A stretch of 64,000 nucleotides of DNA from Hermatobates lingyangjiaoensis (GCA_026182355.1 JAPFBL010000314.1:241001-305000); one strand, 5' to 3'. Shown: positions 1 through 12,038, numbered from the stretch's first letter. The notes: a model not told the origin generated them from the letters alone. Numbers and translations: made by a program.

Positions 1-634
1 CATCTTTACGAGTTCTTGAAAGAGTTGCTGTTTTATATGAACGAATCTGAACAGAGCAAGTGTTTTGTCTGTTCATATTTCTGTGCTATACTTTAATACG
101 GGGGTATATGGTTATTAAAACATGCCAGAAATATACTTTGACAGGATAGGATAAATAAAAAAAAAGGGATAGAGTAAAATAAAATGTAGGGGTAAACTGG
201 TTCCACCAAACTCATGCGTTACCCCTTTTGTTGAGGACAGTGTTCAACTAAATTAATGACTTAATCCATTTTTAAGAGTTCTTGAAAGAATTGGTCTTGA
301 AGATGAACAAAGTATGGAATAAACTGCATTCAACGTATGAGGTAAACAGTTTTAAAATTGTTCTGAAATAATCAATACGCTCTAGTCCTAAAAAAAAACA
401 GTTATTTGAGGATTTGAGTTGTTTAGAGTAATAAAGTATGGTTTGTTTTCCAACGCGCACACTTATAAGGCTTTCACCTTTTAGTGCTGCTCTAGTGTCG
501 GAAATTGTGACTCATTTATTATAGCCAATCTCGTTATTCACCTTTCTATGCTTGTTGATAATTGCTAATATTAAATTTCATTCTCAACTTTATCTTTGTC
601 ATTCTATTTTGAATTGAATCGAACGGTTACTCCA
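1..634. other. AT-rich DNA without recognisable gene
   Basis: No coding region is recognised. A short imperfect direct repeat (about 18 bp, core gagttcttgaaaga) occurs at 10-27 and 276-293, which suggests an old local duplication. A short potential hairpin (aggggtaa and ttacccct) lies near 187-231. Confidence 0.5.
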
Positions 635-956
635 GGGGCAAGGTTAGCTCAGTGGTTAGCCTACTCGCCTCTGGGCTGGTAGTCCTAGGTTCGATCCCCA
701 CGTGGGCTTCGATTTTTTCACGCGGGAGGAGAATAAATCTGAGTACATCGTGCCTTGGAGTGGCTGTTAAGCCATCATTCCCGAGCTTGTACTATGTCAG
801 GTCCTCTTTAAAGATCCCTACTCGAAATGTACTTGAGTTACGAAACATTTAGGACTCCTAATGTGAAATCTGTAGAATCACCGATCAAACAAAAAGCCGA
901 TGAACGGCTGACGTTATCACTCACTAGGGGACCGGTTTAAACAATAAAATAAAAAC
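635..956 (+). repeat. tRNA-derived SINE, full-length copy
   Basis: The head resembles a tRNA: a box A-like segment (TTAGCTCAGTGGTTAG) near 643-659 and a box B (GGTTCGATCCCC) near 689-700, the two internal RNA polymerase III promoter elements. A body follows that is shared with at least eight other copies in the window. The 3' end has a hairpin (AGCCG/CGGCT type) inside an outer stem of the ACCGATC/GATCGGT type, here with substitutions, and then an A-rich tail. It should be a non-autonomous retroposon. No clear target duplication was seen. Confidence 0.85.
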
Positions 957-2240
957 GGCCACACCAACATAACAAAACTATAAGTTAGTTTTTATAGTTC
1001 TATATTTATATTTTAGTTTTAAAGCTAGATATGAGGATACCAGTAATATGTTTAAGCTCATCATCAAAATCCTGTCTATTCAGATTGAAATACCACGTTT
1101 TACTTCTCTCTTTGATGGTTTTGTTCCACAGGTTTTAGCTACTGTTATTTTGAATTCCGCCTCAGATAATTTGAATTATAGATTGATTTGATATTTAGTT
1201 TTTGAGAATCACTTTATACTTTTGATAATTTTAACAAAATGTTATATTTGAACAATAAAAATTTAAAATATTAATGTGACGTATTTGATTGTTTTTTTAT
1301 TACAATTTGAACTATTATACTGTTGCAATACAATATCAACAGTTCCAAGTTATAATTTTGGGCATTTGTTTGTGATTAGCTTACTTTGTGCTTGTGCTGA
1401 TTATATGAGATTTAAATCTTGGTTGATTTTGAAAATATTTTGGTTGTGACCATTGTGTAGGACTGAAGGCTTGCGCATGTGCAGCCACTATAGTGCATGT
1501 ACTAAAGGCACTATAGTGGCTGAGCCTTTCAACTGTACCATGAATAAGGCATATCATCATGAATGAGCCGTACAGCCATATCAGGAGACTTTATCCATGA
1601 AAGAGCAAAGGGACTGTACCTGCGATATACCGAAAGTAGATCTCTAGGATGGGTTTTCTATGCCGTGCGACAGATAAAGCGGTATGACCTGATAACTCAC
1701 AAAGACTTATATGTCTTCGGTAGTAGAGGCTCGAAGGATTATTTATGACAAAGACAAAAAAAAAATTTGTAATGAAAAAACCCTAAACATCCCAGGTAGC
1801 GAACCCTCGCTTGACTGTGCGACACATCTGTTACAACAAACGCCAAAGGTCTAATCTATATGTCTATATTAGTGATATATATTATTAGTGATAATATATT
1901 AGTGATTAGTGAAATATACTTCTCATTATCCTGAGGAAAAACTTGTTAATTTCTAGACAGACAAGGTGAAGGCACTTTGGTGGGGGGACGCAAACCTTCT
2001 GTCTGGAGCCTGTACAATGTCACCTTCTTATTAAAGTCCCGCCTTCCCCTAATATGTTTCAGCAAGGAATATGTAGACTTCCCTATGAAGAATCTACTCA
2101 GTAATGATGTTCTTGAACAACTGTAGCAGTTACAAAATCAGCAACAAATTCGACAAATTAAAATTTTTTTTACTGTTTTGTACTTCTTAGAAATTGGTGA
2201 CTTATCAAATAACAGGAGGCTTGGTGAAACTATTGGTAAC
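957..2240. other. AT-rich DNA with one strong hairpin
   Basis: No gene is recognised; open frames here are short and unremarkable. A perfect 15-bp inverted repeat, CAGCCACTATAGTGC at 1482-1496 and its complement at 1508-1522, could form a hairpin with an 11-nt loop. Short AT repeats (ttagtgata variants) lie at 1868-1912. Confidence 0.5.
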
Positions 2241-2342
2241 TTAGCTAATTATGTTGATATAGCTTCTCGACCACTAATATTTCAAATTCACAGAAGGGGT
2301 TCTTGACGATTTTGGTCATAAACATACAACTCCTGATTATAA

Positions 2343-2381
2343 GCCGACGTTTCGCCAAAAGTTGTTTCGCATTTTCAAGGC
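2343..2381 (-). ncRNA. hammerhead-like motif, family F left arm
   Basis: Read on the minus strand: stem I GCC pairs with GGC; the core is UUGAAAA (degenerate against CUGANGA); then one extra U, a stem II opening GC and closing GC, GAAA, a two-base self-complementary stem III (CG) and the cleavage dinucleotide UC. The core changes predict weak or no activity. Confidence 0.5.
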
Positions 2382-2779
2382 TAAAAAACAATTTATTAAC
2401 GACATAAGTTTTAACAAGACAAATACATCCACGAATACCAACCAACAGAAAACAAAACAAACAAACAAAAAATTCAGTAACAAGAGAACCACAAAAGGAT
2501 CATAAAATACCCAGTGTTATTATTCATTATTTAAAAACAGACATTTGTTGTTTAAACCTAATTAGTTATTATTAATTATTCAGAACACCAAAACCTAATT
2601 TAATAATAACTAATTAGGTTTAAACAACAAATGTCTGTTTTTAAATAATGAATAATAACACTGGGTATTTATGATCCTTTTGTGGTTCTCTTGTTACTGA
2701 ATTTTTTGTTTGTTTGGTTTGTTTTCTGTTGGTTGGTATTCGTGGATGTATTTGTCTTGCTTTACTTATGTCGTTAATA

Positions 2780-3038
2780 TGAGCCGTTTATTTTGAAAGT
2801 GGCCTAATTCCATTTTCCAAAAAAATTTAGCTAGCTATTTAAATAATTACATTTCTACGTTATCTTTACCTTTTGCAGCAAATTGTACAAAATTTATTTA
2901 AAATTACTAAGTTTTTTTATAACAAAAATTAGTTGATAAATAAAATGACAATATTTTTAAATTTTGTAAAACGCAAACCCTTAAATATCTCGATTTTAAC
3001 ATAAATGGAATTAGGCCACTTTCAAAATAAGCGGCTCA
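2780..3038. mobile_element. TA-flanked MITE nested in the family F foldback
   Basis: A 259-bp element with terminal inverted repeats of about 36 bp starting TGAGCCG, flanked by TA on both sides (2778-2779 and 3039-3040). Its removal restores the right arm of the surrounding foldback, matching the uninterrupted left arm, so the empty site is known from within the window. TA duplication is typical of Tc1/mariner transposases. There is no coding capacity. Confidence 0.8.
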
Positions 3039-3052
3039 TATATTTTATTTTA

Positions 3053-3091
3053 GCCTTGAAAATGCCAAACAACTTTTGACGAAACGTCGGC
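3053..3091 (+). ncRNA. hammerhead-like motif, family F right arm
   Basis: Mirror partner of the motif at 2343-2381, with the same GCC/GGC stem I, degenerate UUGAAAA core, GAAA, CG stem III and UC. Stem II has diverged from the left-arm copy. A further partial copy (stem GTCT/AGAC, GAAA, CG, UC, GGC) lies near 3960-3992. Confidence 0.5.
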
Positions 3092-4195
3092 TTATAATCA
3101 GGAGTTGTATGTTTATGACCAAAATCTTCACGAACCCTTCTGTGAATTAGCTAATTATGGTTAATTTTGTTTCAGGAATATATTATTAAATACCATATGA
3201 GTATATTCAGTAACACAATTTTTTTTACTAATACTGAAATCTTTACATTCGGTTATCTAACATAACGGGACAGTTGATATATTGTTTAGACTAGCGACCG
3301 ATTTCCGGTTAGGTAAAGTTAAACGATAAGACAATAGGGGACGTTTTCAAAGCAAAGCTATTTCATATTTGCGGACTAATTGGAAGGAAATGGTATGGGT
3401 TTGGCCTGAATCAGCAGAACCCGGGTGCGATAAGGCAAGCAGGTGGTGATTGCGGGTAGGCCGTGCACTCTGCAGGGTGTGACGACCGCCCATTCCGTCT
3501 TTATCTTACAGTTACCTACCTTCTCGCCTTATTGAACACAACTCGCCCAGCTGCCCGCATTGTATTAGCCTGCCCGTTCTCATCTCAGCCCCGCATCATT
3601 GTAAAACATTGTTTATTCGGGTTTAACAAACAGTTACAGTAACCTCTCGATTAACGGTAACCCTACTTGTAACAGATCGCTTGTTTATTCGGGATTAACA
3701 GTCTGAGTTTACAATGCACTAGTTTAAACAAACCAGTGATGCTGTAAATTAATATTTTCACTTAATTTCCCTTACGAAAACGTAGCAATATCTAACTCTC
3801 ATTATGAACATGTATGCATGTTTATTCAGATTCAGCAGTGACCGACTACATGAGCTGGAATAGTTTGTTTGGTTCAGCAAATCTAGTTGCTAACACTAAA
3901 TTTTTGAAAGGATTTCAAAGTAAATTTTTTTTAATTTACTTTAATTTTTATTACTACAGATGTCTTCAAATATAGACGAAACGTCGGCTTAAAGGTGTAG
4001 TATTGTTTGAAGCTAGACCAAACCTCGATAAAAAAGAATGAATGAATGAATGAATAAATAAATCTTTATTGAGGACCATAGGCCCAAGCTATAGACTGGG
4101 GTAGCCGTACTGAGAGCACTGGGTGCTCCCCACCAGGCTTTTTCCCCTATAAAAAAGAAAAATAGTGTTATGTTTATATATATTATTACTCGTTA

Positions 4196-4340
4196 ACAAG
4201 ATTTCACATAAACACGTGAAATAAGAATTAATGATCAAACTACAATATGAAAAGGGCAAAATGATTAAGATCTTTGACTCTTTGTTACGGTTGGAAGATC
4301 CTAGTCTTGTTTCACTTTCATATTGTGGTTTGATCATTGA
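4196..4340. mobile_element. Degenerate family A foldback
   Basis: The left arm begins agatttcacataaacacgtg and contains the gatcaaactacaatatgaaa segment found at the ends of the PLE at 60728-62728. The right arm carries the complement (tcatattgtggtttgatcatt). The central hammerhead region is mostly deleted, leaving gactcttt, cggttggaagatc and tagtc. It is an old, internally deleted copy. Confidence 0.65.
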
Positions 4341-4924
4341 AAAAAATTAAAATTAATAAAACTTGTTTAAAATATATACTAATAGGAATCACCCCTCTTT
4401 GTTACGTTTCTCTCACTTCATCCCAAGCAGATACTGGCATATTCATATAAAACTTCTTTTATATGAATTATGCATTATAATGTGATATGAATAATTCTAT
4501 ATTATAATGTAGTAGGATAATTCTACATTTAGCAAACGTAAAATCTGCTGTTCTCATCAACCTTATGAAAGAATTGTAAGAAGTGAACCCCAATGATTTG
4601 GTACATGAAATGTACAATGTACAAAAAAGAATGTACAAGCACAAAAGAAAGAAAGAATGTACAAGGTACATGAAAGATTGTTTTGGATTACCCGTGACTA
4701 AGTATACTTGTGTTTCAGTTTCATTTATTCGAGTTAACCGTTACCTCACATGTACTCCTCTGTTAATATCATCACTTATACGGAATACCAGTTATTAATT
4801 CCTCTTGTTACAGAATCATGTAGTTATTTAACCTATCTTTTTAATTCATTACTTGTGTAATCTGTTATAGTTTCGTATTTACTCATATTGGGGGATTTTA
4901 AAAATTACGTCTCGACACAAAAAA

Positions 4925-5165
4925 AAAAAGTAATATGAAATTAACGACGCGTTTCGAACACAGTGGTTCAGGAAGAATGAAGTCATTTTCCATACTAATT
5001 CCCTTGTTCAAAACCTTAATAGTGGAATTTAACATTCATATATTGTATTCAATTACAAGTAATTTATTCTGATATTCTTAAAGCTCACAGATATGTATAT
5101 TTTTTAGATGTCAACCTAAAGAAGAACACTAAGTTTTCAAAACACGTTGTTAGTTTCATATTAAA
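4925..5165. mobile_element. Decayed foldback, family E
   Basis: The ends are related to the element at 48526-48830: a minus-strand remnant of GAAACGCG at 4945-4960 and a plus-strand remnant near 5118-5155 (aagaagaacactaag then aaaacacg). Stem and core bases are badly mutated. This is a relic only. Confidence 0.4.
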
Positions 5166-5355
5166 TTTTTCTTTTGTGAGTAGAAGCAATTTTTCGAAAT
5201 GCTCGATACTTTTTAATATTACGACTCGTTTATTCGGGGTTAACTTACGTTGTTGTTTGAAATGAACTCTTTTTGACTCCGGGTTTCCATTAGTAGTTTA
5301 CTTTCAATATCAGTATGAGTTACTGGGGTTCACCAGTGAGTCACCCTTCTTGCAT

Positions 5356-5795
5356 ACCGTCTTTTTCCGAAAATAAGACATCCCACGAAAATTAGCCCTA
5401 CCCTGATTTTGGGGACTTTTTAGAATATAATCCCTCTCCCAAAAATAATCCCTAGTTAAAATAATGTGAAAAATATAATTAATTAAAGAATAATATTGAA
5501 TTTAGTAGGTATCTCCAGAGGCCCTAATATTTCATAGAATTGTTTGAAACAAAATATTCTGAGAAATTCCTTGTTTACCTGTACAGTTCGTTTCATGCAA
5601 TGCAGAGACATATGTCAAAATTAATTCCTAGAATATGCAAAGTAGAATTTACCTCAAAAGTATAATAAAAGGCAGCAGTCTACATTGAGTGTCGGTGCAG
5701 GTAAACGATTGTGCATTTAAGTCTTGTAAGTCTAATTATTATCTATTACTTATTGTACAAGAAGCCCTTTTCCGAAAATAAGCCCTAGAACGTTT
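5356..5795. mobile_element. MITE-like repeat, copy 1
   Basis: It begins ataccgtctttttccgaaaa and shares a body, in opposite orientation, with 14861-15413 (for example gtaaacaaggaatttct near 5570 on the minus strand and 15188 on the plus strand). Both copies have ccgaaaataag at an end. There is no coding capacity. The outer right boundary is uncertain. Confidence 0.5.
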
Positions 5796-6200
5796 TGAGG
5801 TTATCAGTGATCAGTCCTCCTTGTAATACGATCACTTATTTACTCGGGTCACCGGTGACTACCCTCCTTGTATAGTACTATCATGTTCCTTTATCAGTGA
5901 TCAGTCCTCCTTGTAATACGATCACTTATTTACTCGGGTCACCAGTGACTACCCTCCTTGTATAGTACTATCATGTTCCTTTATCAGCAAAAATATTTGC
6001 TAGGGCACTGCGTATTTAGTATACTATTAATAATAACATGGCATTGGTGTATTTGAAGCTAACACTGGTTAACCCACTTATTTGTATTAGCAATCGTGAT
6101 ACAGTGCAAACGTTTCTCGTTAACAGTAACCTAGTTTTTAGTGATTGACTCTAACTATCTTGCCTCGTTAAGAGATTATATTTACCGTGATTTAGTCTAG

Positions 6201-6469
6201 TTTTTAACATGCTAAGTTTTTAACTTCTTAAACAATGTTTTTTTTTTCTTCAAAACTAAAAATTGACAAGACATTCTATCATTTGTCATTTCAGGAAGTA
6301 GAGTATTTTGTTGGCTATGATATATGTCAGGTAGTCGTAGATATCACGACTGTAATATGCATGAGACAAAACATATGTTTTCTTTATGCTCTGTATTACC
6401 AATCTTGGTATTTTCGTCGTTCTCATAACTTGAGGAATATAAAACACTAGCTGATCTACCCAGAGTTTT
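6201..6469. other. AT-rich spacer
   Basis: No recognisable gene or repeat. A 71-codon open frame at 6235-6450 matches nothing I know. Confidence 0.4.
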
Positions 6470-7150
6470 GATTATGGGTAGTAGATCCCAAAAAAAGGCC
6501 CTGATTAAAATCAATGGTTATGTATGAATAATGAGTCAAGATATTTTCAAGCATTTACATATATAAGGTTCACAGAATTCATTTTTGACGTGTTACTTTA
6601 CTATAATTAAAGTACAATGTCGTAAAAAAAATCGATCCACCTAATGAGAAATAGGGTGTAAAATACCTTGCATCGTCATTGTGGATACGTCATCTGCGAA
6701 TGCTATCTAATAAATAGTAAAATGTTGTTATTTTTTTTAAAAACAAATGTAGGTAGTTCCTCCGAAAAAATTTTATAAGATCCATATGTTTCATTGTATA
6801 TAAATGTCTTCTGTTTAATTTCTCTAGCGGACAGGCAGGCAAATTTTGTATTTTATACATACAGATTGGTTATGGGCGGTAGATCCCAAAAAAGGGATCT
6901 ATTTGTTTTAAAAATTGTTAATTTTTCATATAAAAAGGGTGTAATATACCCTGCATCGTGTGGATAGATCATCTGTGGAGGCTATGTAACAAATAGTAAA
7001 ATTTTATTATTTTTAAAAAAAAAACCGTAGTTAGTTCCCCCGAAAAAAGTTTTATAAGATCCGTATGTTTCTTTGTATCTAAATGTCTCCAGTGTCATTT
7101 CTATAGCGGACAGACAGACAAACTTTTAATTTTATATATATACGGATATT
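6470..7150 (+). repeat. Two tandem 3' ends of a LINE-like element
   Basis: Two direct copies, about 6470-6860 and 6870-7145. Both contain tagatcccaaaaaa, gggtgtaatatacc, tgcatcgt, tttataagatcc and a terminal gcggacagacagac-type segment running into AT-rich sequence. Such an ending resembles 3' ends of RTE-type non-LTR retrotransposons in invertebrates; this is recalled by pattern and was not searched. No open reading frame is attached, so these are presumably 5'-truncated copies. Confidence 0.45.
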
Positions 7151-8079
7151 ACTCGTGTTGCACTATTTGAACTGTAATATTGTTTATACTTGCCTTTAAG
7201 TATGGTGGGTTTCAAATAACAAATGAGTCATGCATGAGTGTCCTGTTGATTATTTTTTTAAACTATTCTGTTTGTTTGTTGTTGTTTGATGCTGAGATTG
7301 TTGTTGTTTTAAATTCCAGAGCAGACTTGTTTGTTTTCCTTTGGCGTGTATTGAGTCAAAGCTTAGGTAGATTGCTGTCATTTGTTGCGATTAGCTCCTA
7401 CTCGACCTTCGCAACCACCACACTAAACCTGTTCCACTGTCTTACTAAAAGACGACTTCCAACTCAAGGCCCTCTGAGGAAAGCCGGCAGATGGTTTTCA
7501 TCTTCGCCTGTTATACAAGTGAAAGGGAAACCCTTCAATCACGCTTGCTTTCAACTGATAATTATATCTTTTTAAATTTCCCGCTGTAAGCCTGCGTTAA
7601 AACTACTCAACGGTGTAGGTCAATTGGCAGAGTGTGAACGGATTTCTACATAACTAGGTAATAGTATATTGATTAGGGGGTAGGGAGTTTCTTTTTAACC
7701 GATCTTGTGCAAAAACAAGTATAATCTTATTTTGAAATACAGTCAGCAATTTAGGAGCAATTCTCCTAGACTTCTGAAGTTTACTCTCACAAACTACCTC
7801 AGTACAAGTGTTCTGGTCTAGTCTCCACTAGAGTTAAGCTCCTAAATCCGAGCTCGACCTGACCCAAAATTCAGGCCGAAAATGTTAATTATTACGTTCG
7901 GGTCGTGTCGGGCCCGGGATTTTCTCTCCTTATCTTCTTTTTAATAAATATGTATTTATTTATTATGTACACTAAAACGATGTATGCATATTAAACTAAG
8001 AAATATTTGTTATAAATAAATAATTTAGGTAAAACAAATGGTTGGTGGAGAATAAACTTCAATATATACCCGATATATA
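7151..8079. other. Unassigned DNA
   Basis: A 131-codon open frame at 7180-7575 is among the longest in the window but shows no domain I recognise. It includes CTCTGAGGAAAGCCGG near 7470, which may be a hammerhead-element relic. At 7845-7922 a GC-rich segment (gggtcgtgtcgggcccggg) resembles transposon-derived dispersed sequence. No gene call is made. Confidence 0.35.
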
Positions 8080-8350
8080 TATATTTACTTGATAAACGGA
8101 AAGACGATCCAAACTGGACACAATAACAGTTCAAAATTGAAGATAGGTAGCACAAAAAGTAAAGAAACACACTTACAAACTCAAATTTTCGGGCAATCCG
8201 TCTTCAGGAGAGAAGAGTAACCCGTTGGTTACTAACCGTTGCGTCTGCAACTTGCTTCGTCTCCCTTTCTCTTTTCTCCTCAAGACGGATTGCCCGAAAA
8301 TTTGAGTCTGTAAGTGTGTTTCTTTACTTTTTGTACTACCGTTCTTCAAT
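8080..8350. mobile_element. Family C foldback element
   Basis: The left arm (about 8098-8210) and right arm (about 8265-8350) are inverted copies that meet over a loop containing ccgttgcgtctgcaacttgc. Each arm carries a hammerhead-like motif, at 8180-8210 (minus) and 8276-8306 (plus). TA-rich tracts flank the locus on both sides. Related copies: 12940-13035, 18190-18262, 26576-26790, 46500-46670 and 53165-53300. Confidence 0.7.
8180..8210 (-). ncRNA. hammerhead-like motif, family C
   Basis: On the minus strand: stem I CUC/GAG, intact CUGAAGA, one extra C, a short stem II (GG/CC), GAAA, self-complementary stem III (A/U) and UU. The partner in the right arm (8276-8306) reads CUCAAGA, which changes the invariant G5 and should be inactive, so only one arm keeps the core. 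Confidence 0.5.
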
Positions 8351-8394
8351 TTCAAAAGTTGTACAACAGTTCTTCAATTTTGAACTGTTTTATA

Positions 8395-8560
8395 TATATA
8401 AATATATATATTCGCGCTCCGTTCTTCGACATGGGGAGATCTCTCTCACTTCGTCCTCTCTTGTAGTCTACTCCTGATGACAGTTCAAAATATTGAATTC
8501 TGTAAGTGTTTTCTTTATTCTTTATTCTTTTTACTGTGTCGTGCTTTGTGTAATTTAAAG
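8395..8560 (+). mobile_element. Truncated hammerhead-element relic
   Basis: Contains CTCCTGATGACAGTTC near 8470 followed by tgaattctgtaagtgt, a layout like families B and C. It has no opposite arm and no intact GAAA. A TA-rich stretch follows. Confidence 0.4.
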
Positions 8561-9356
8561 TTATATATATATATATATACTTAAAATAAACTGTGACACA
8601 ATTAACTAGTAGTAAGAACTCACGCACTAGCGTATTAGTCCACACCTGCATCCGATTCATTATCGTGTCTTGAGTTTATTATTAATTATTATTTATTAAT
8701 AATAATTAGTAATAATAATATTCATTATTATTGTGTCTTTATTCATTATTCAATGGGTAATGAATAAAGAAAATTAATTGTGCCTCCAGTTATGTTCATG
8801 TTTCTTACTTTATTGATTTACAAAATAAGTAATTGTTATTGTCATAAAGGAGAACAATGGTTTCTGGCTTGAGTAAATGTTTTGTTTGGGTTATCAGTTG
8901 TTTGGAGCTGACAGTATAAATGGAGTTAGAATACTAAAAGTAATAATCTAAACAACGTCCTTGCTCCCAAACTGATTTCAACTCCAGCAGATCAACTTAC
9001 AGATGGTTATCACTTCTCTCTTATTTGTTTTTTTTTTTAAGTTTTTTATTAAAGCTTTACTGTGACATTTAAGCCTTGTCAATGTTTTTGCGAGTGCACC
9101 GGACTTTATGCTTCCACCATTACTTCGTTTAAGCGACTTAGAGTTAGTTGACGACGTCTTGTTAGTATTATGACTCAGTGGTTGTTTTGTAAGTTTTCAT
9201 CATCGGTCTTTTACCGTAGACTGCAAAGTAAATAGCAATGAGCTATTTACTTTACCTATTTGACTATTTTGACTACCTTTTGACCTATTTACTGATTTAC
9301 TATTAGGAGCACTTTGAGGTTATTACTATTGTTATTATTATTATTAATTAACATTA
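8561..9356. other. AT-rich DNA
   Basis: TA and ATT-rich tracts (8565-8580, 8680-8735) and otherwise no recognisable gene, SINE or foldback. Confidence 0.45.
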
Positions 9357-10046
9357 GAATAAGAGAAATGTTACAATCTACAGATATAGTTAGATGTAAA
9401 TGTTATTATGTTGTAATAGCATAACATTAATTATGTTACTTAATTATGTTATAATTAGTTTAACACGTTACAAAATCCAGGTGGACAAAAAAACAAGGTG
9501 GACGGGAAATATATTGCATTCTATAGTTAATATAAATATTTAGAATACTTGTAATTAAAATATTATTGTTATCAATCATATAACTAGTATTTTAATTTTA
9601 ATATGTTTTATTTCCTACTCTAATTAATATATAACAATGGCTGTAATTATTAAACAATTAATATTGTTGGTATAAACAGGCAACAGATCTTGTTTTAAAC
9701 ATGTATCATTAAAGTGAACCGCAGTCTCAGCATTCACACTATTCAGACTGAGAGATTCGGTATTACGAACTAACTTCCTGCTGACAGGGTTCAACTACTT
9801 ACTGGTACTTGATCAGTTTTTGGTACCAATAGTAAAGTAGAGTGCACTTATTGGTACTTGAGTATAGAGTAAACTAATAATAATTATTATTAATATTATT
9901 GGCATTACTTTATTATTACTGATAGGGTTATTAGTATTGCTATTATTATTACTTAACATTTGAATAAGAGAAAGTGTTACAATCTATAGATATAGTTAGA
10001 TGTAAATGTTGTTATGTTATAATAGCATAACGTTAATTATGTTATA
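9357..10046. repeat. Direct repeat pair around a dispersed repeat
   Basis: About 9357-9472 and 9957-10046 share a long near-identical segment (aataagagaa, gttacaatct, gatatagttagatgtaaatg, tagcataac). Between them, 9675-9800 is a copy of another dispersed family (ggcaacagatctt, ttaaacatgtatcatta, accgcagtctc, agactgagagattcg, acagggttcaac). That family recurs at 25588-25705 and partly at 24236-24310. ATT-rich simple sequence lies at 9870-9950. Confidence 0.6.
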
Positions 10047-10268
10047 ATTAGATGTAAAGTTTCAAATATTACACAAGGAAGAAAGAGCTTGGTGTTGGAG
10101 ACTTAGTCGCTACTTTATGGCTACCCCATAATGTACACTGTAGATAAAACTGTCAATAAATGAGTTATACGTTCGTATAACAAGATTTCACAATAAACAG
10201 GTGAAATTGAAATCAGCTTATAACGTCAGCAAGAAAATCTAACTTACTTAGAGTGTAGAAGTAAGTAT

Positions 10269-10621
10269 TATAGAATTGGGGGCCAGGTTAGCTCAGTAGT
10301 TAACGTACTCGCCTCTGGGCTGGTTGTCCGGGGTTCAATCCCCACCTGATCCTCGATTTTAATCACGCGGAGGTGAATAAATCTAAGTACGTTGTCCCTC
10401 GGAGAGGACGTTAAGCCCTCGGTCCCGAGCCTGTACAACATCAGGTACTCATTAATGATCCCTACTCGAAATGCACGTGAGTTAGGCAAAATTTATATTT
10501 TGACAATGTAGATTCTGTTGAATCACGAATCAAACAAAAAACCGGTAAACGGCTGACATTATCATCCGCTAGGGGATCGGTTTAAACAATAAAAAAAAAA
10601 ATAAATAAAATGTATAGAATT
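10269..10621 (+). repeat. tRNA-derived SINE with 9-bp target duplication
   Basis: A full-length copy with the box A/box B tRNA-like head, the shared body, the 3' ACCGGT/CGGCT hairpin region and an A-rich tail (about 10590-10610). The direct repeat TATAGAATT lies immediately before the head (10269-10277) and after the tail (10613-10621), which is direct evidence of insertion by retroposition and of a fairly young copy. Confidence 0.9.
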
Positions 10622-12038
10622 CTGTAAATGTCATAAAATTAATAATGGTCCGATTGGTGGACCATTAAATATTAAAAATTTTAAAAATTACCATATTACC
10701 GTATTAAAAACACGTGTCAAACACCAACTGAACGTAACCATATAAATAGTGAGATTCATTAATAAATTGGTGGGAAGCTAAAATTATTACGTATGAAAGA
10801 TCGGCGTTGTTAAGAAATAGTATCGATGCGTCTTTGATTCAATTACTATAAACATTACTAATGTTTATTCATGTTAGGCTCGTTGTAGAATTGTCTACAG
10901 GGATTGACAGCAGGTGACTTTTACATATTCTTGCTCAACTCCTTTGTTTGGCCTTTCGTCTCTTACCTGAACTATAAGCCCTTTAAAATACCTCCCTTGT
11001 CTTCCTCTCTTCTCAACACCATACCAGATGTATTCAATCACTTGTTTTTGTAACATTGAGACTTTTAACGAAAATCACGGGTTTTGTTTAAGTCTTATTG
11101 ATTTTACTGCGGTACAGACGTTGATTCATTCATATTGAGTCTATTGTACATTACATTTTACTTTACTGTTAGTTACTATAATAATGCAGACAAGGGTGAT
11201 TCCTGGTTGTTTGGGGTGGGGTTGAGTTGTCGGTGTGTTTGTGAGAGCGTTAATATCCTCAATTGCGAAATCAGGTTGGTTTTCTCCCTTAACAAGTCTT
11301 ATTCAGCTTCTAATGTGTCCATTACTCTCAACAACTCGATGTTTCTGGAATCACTTTCTTTTGACAATCAGGCCTTTCACCCAATCATACACAATGTATA
11401 TGTTTATATCAATATGTGGACCAATACATTCAAACCCTACCCGTCCACGCTAATAATATACCTAGTCAGTCATTCCTCCTGAAACCATGGTAAATACTAA
11501 TAATAAACGACAGCCTCTACTATTATTACATTGATGTATTATTTTCAGCATTATTGAAAATCGTGCTCAAAACAAACACTCTTCTCATCTTTGCTTCTAT
11601 TCACTTATTTATACATATATCTATGTATTATGTACGTGACTGCTAGTTTTAAGACAAAGTTTTCGTTCGCAGAAATTCAGAATGATGTGTTTATCTCAGG
11701 AGATACAAACTAAAGATTTTTTATAACAGTTTTCTATCAGTAGATTTTTTTTTCCCAAATCTAAAGGATATTTTTCAGATTGATGGGTCTTAGAGGGAAG
11801 GTGAAAGCCAAGCAGGAAGGCGTGCCTAATTCTGCTTTTATTCAAATGAAAGGCTTTCCTATGTGGGACGAACAGTGTGGCGTGGCGATCTGGGAAAGTG
11901 CTTGCTCGTGTCTTCATAGAATGGGGGGAAACGCCACCGTACGCTTATAACAGGTACAATATACCTGCTACATATGAGCGGTCCTCACGCATTGTCTACC
12001 ACATGAACCAAACTAAAGTTACTTTGGCTATCCAGTCC

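Larger units (their letters stand above)
2241..3159. mobile_element. PLE-type foldback element (family F) with 13-bp target duplication
   Basis: A long inverted repeat: the left arm from about 2285 to 2580 is complementary to the right arm from about 2600 to 3148, the latter interrupted by a MITE at 2780-3038. The element is bounded by a perfect 13-bp direct repeat, TTAGCTAATTATG, at 2241-2253 and 3147-3159, as expected for a target-site duplication. Each arm carries a hammerhead-like motif. No coding sequence remains, so it is probably a non-autonomous, inverted-duplicate derivative of a Penelope-like element. Confidence 0.75.
3591..6200. repeat. Decayed satellite of about 45-bp monomers with a fresh 90-bp duplication
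   Basis: A motif like TTTATTCGGGTTAACAGT followed by CCCTCCTTGTA recurs at irregular spacing (near 3606, 3681, 4725, 5228, 5315, 5850, 6060, 6118). At 5801-5890 and 5891-5980 two nearly identical 90-bp copies lie in tandem. Each contains two related half-units of about 45 bp, which looks like a small higher-order repeat. Foldback and MITE insertions interrupt the array. No gene is seen. Confidence 0.6.

Noticed and set aside
635..710. Functional tRNA gene
   Set aside because: The head has tRNA-like promoter boxes but continues into a body shared by many dispersed copies, so it is a SINE.
7180..7575. 131-codon open frame on the plus strand
   Set aside because: No domain, no splice or promoter evidence, hydrophobic AT-driven composition; likely chance next to LINE-like repeats.
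11135..11482. 115-codon frame overlapping a 72-codon frame
   Set aside because: Two frames open over the same DNA and no recognisable protein family.
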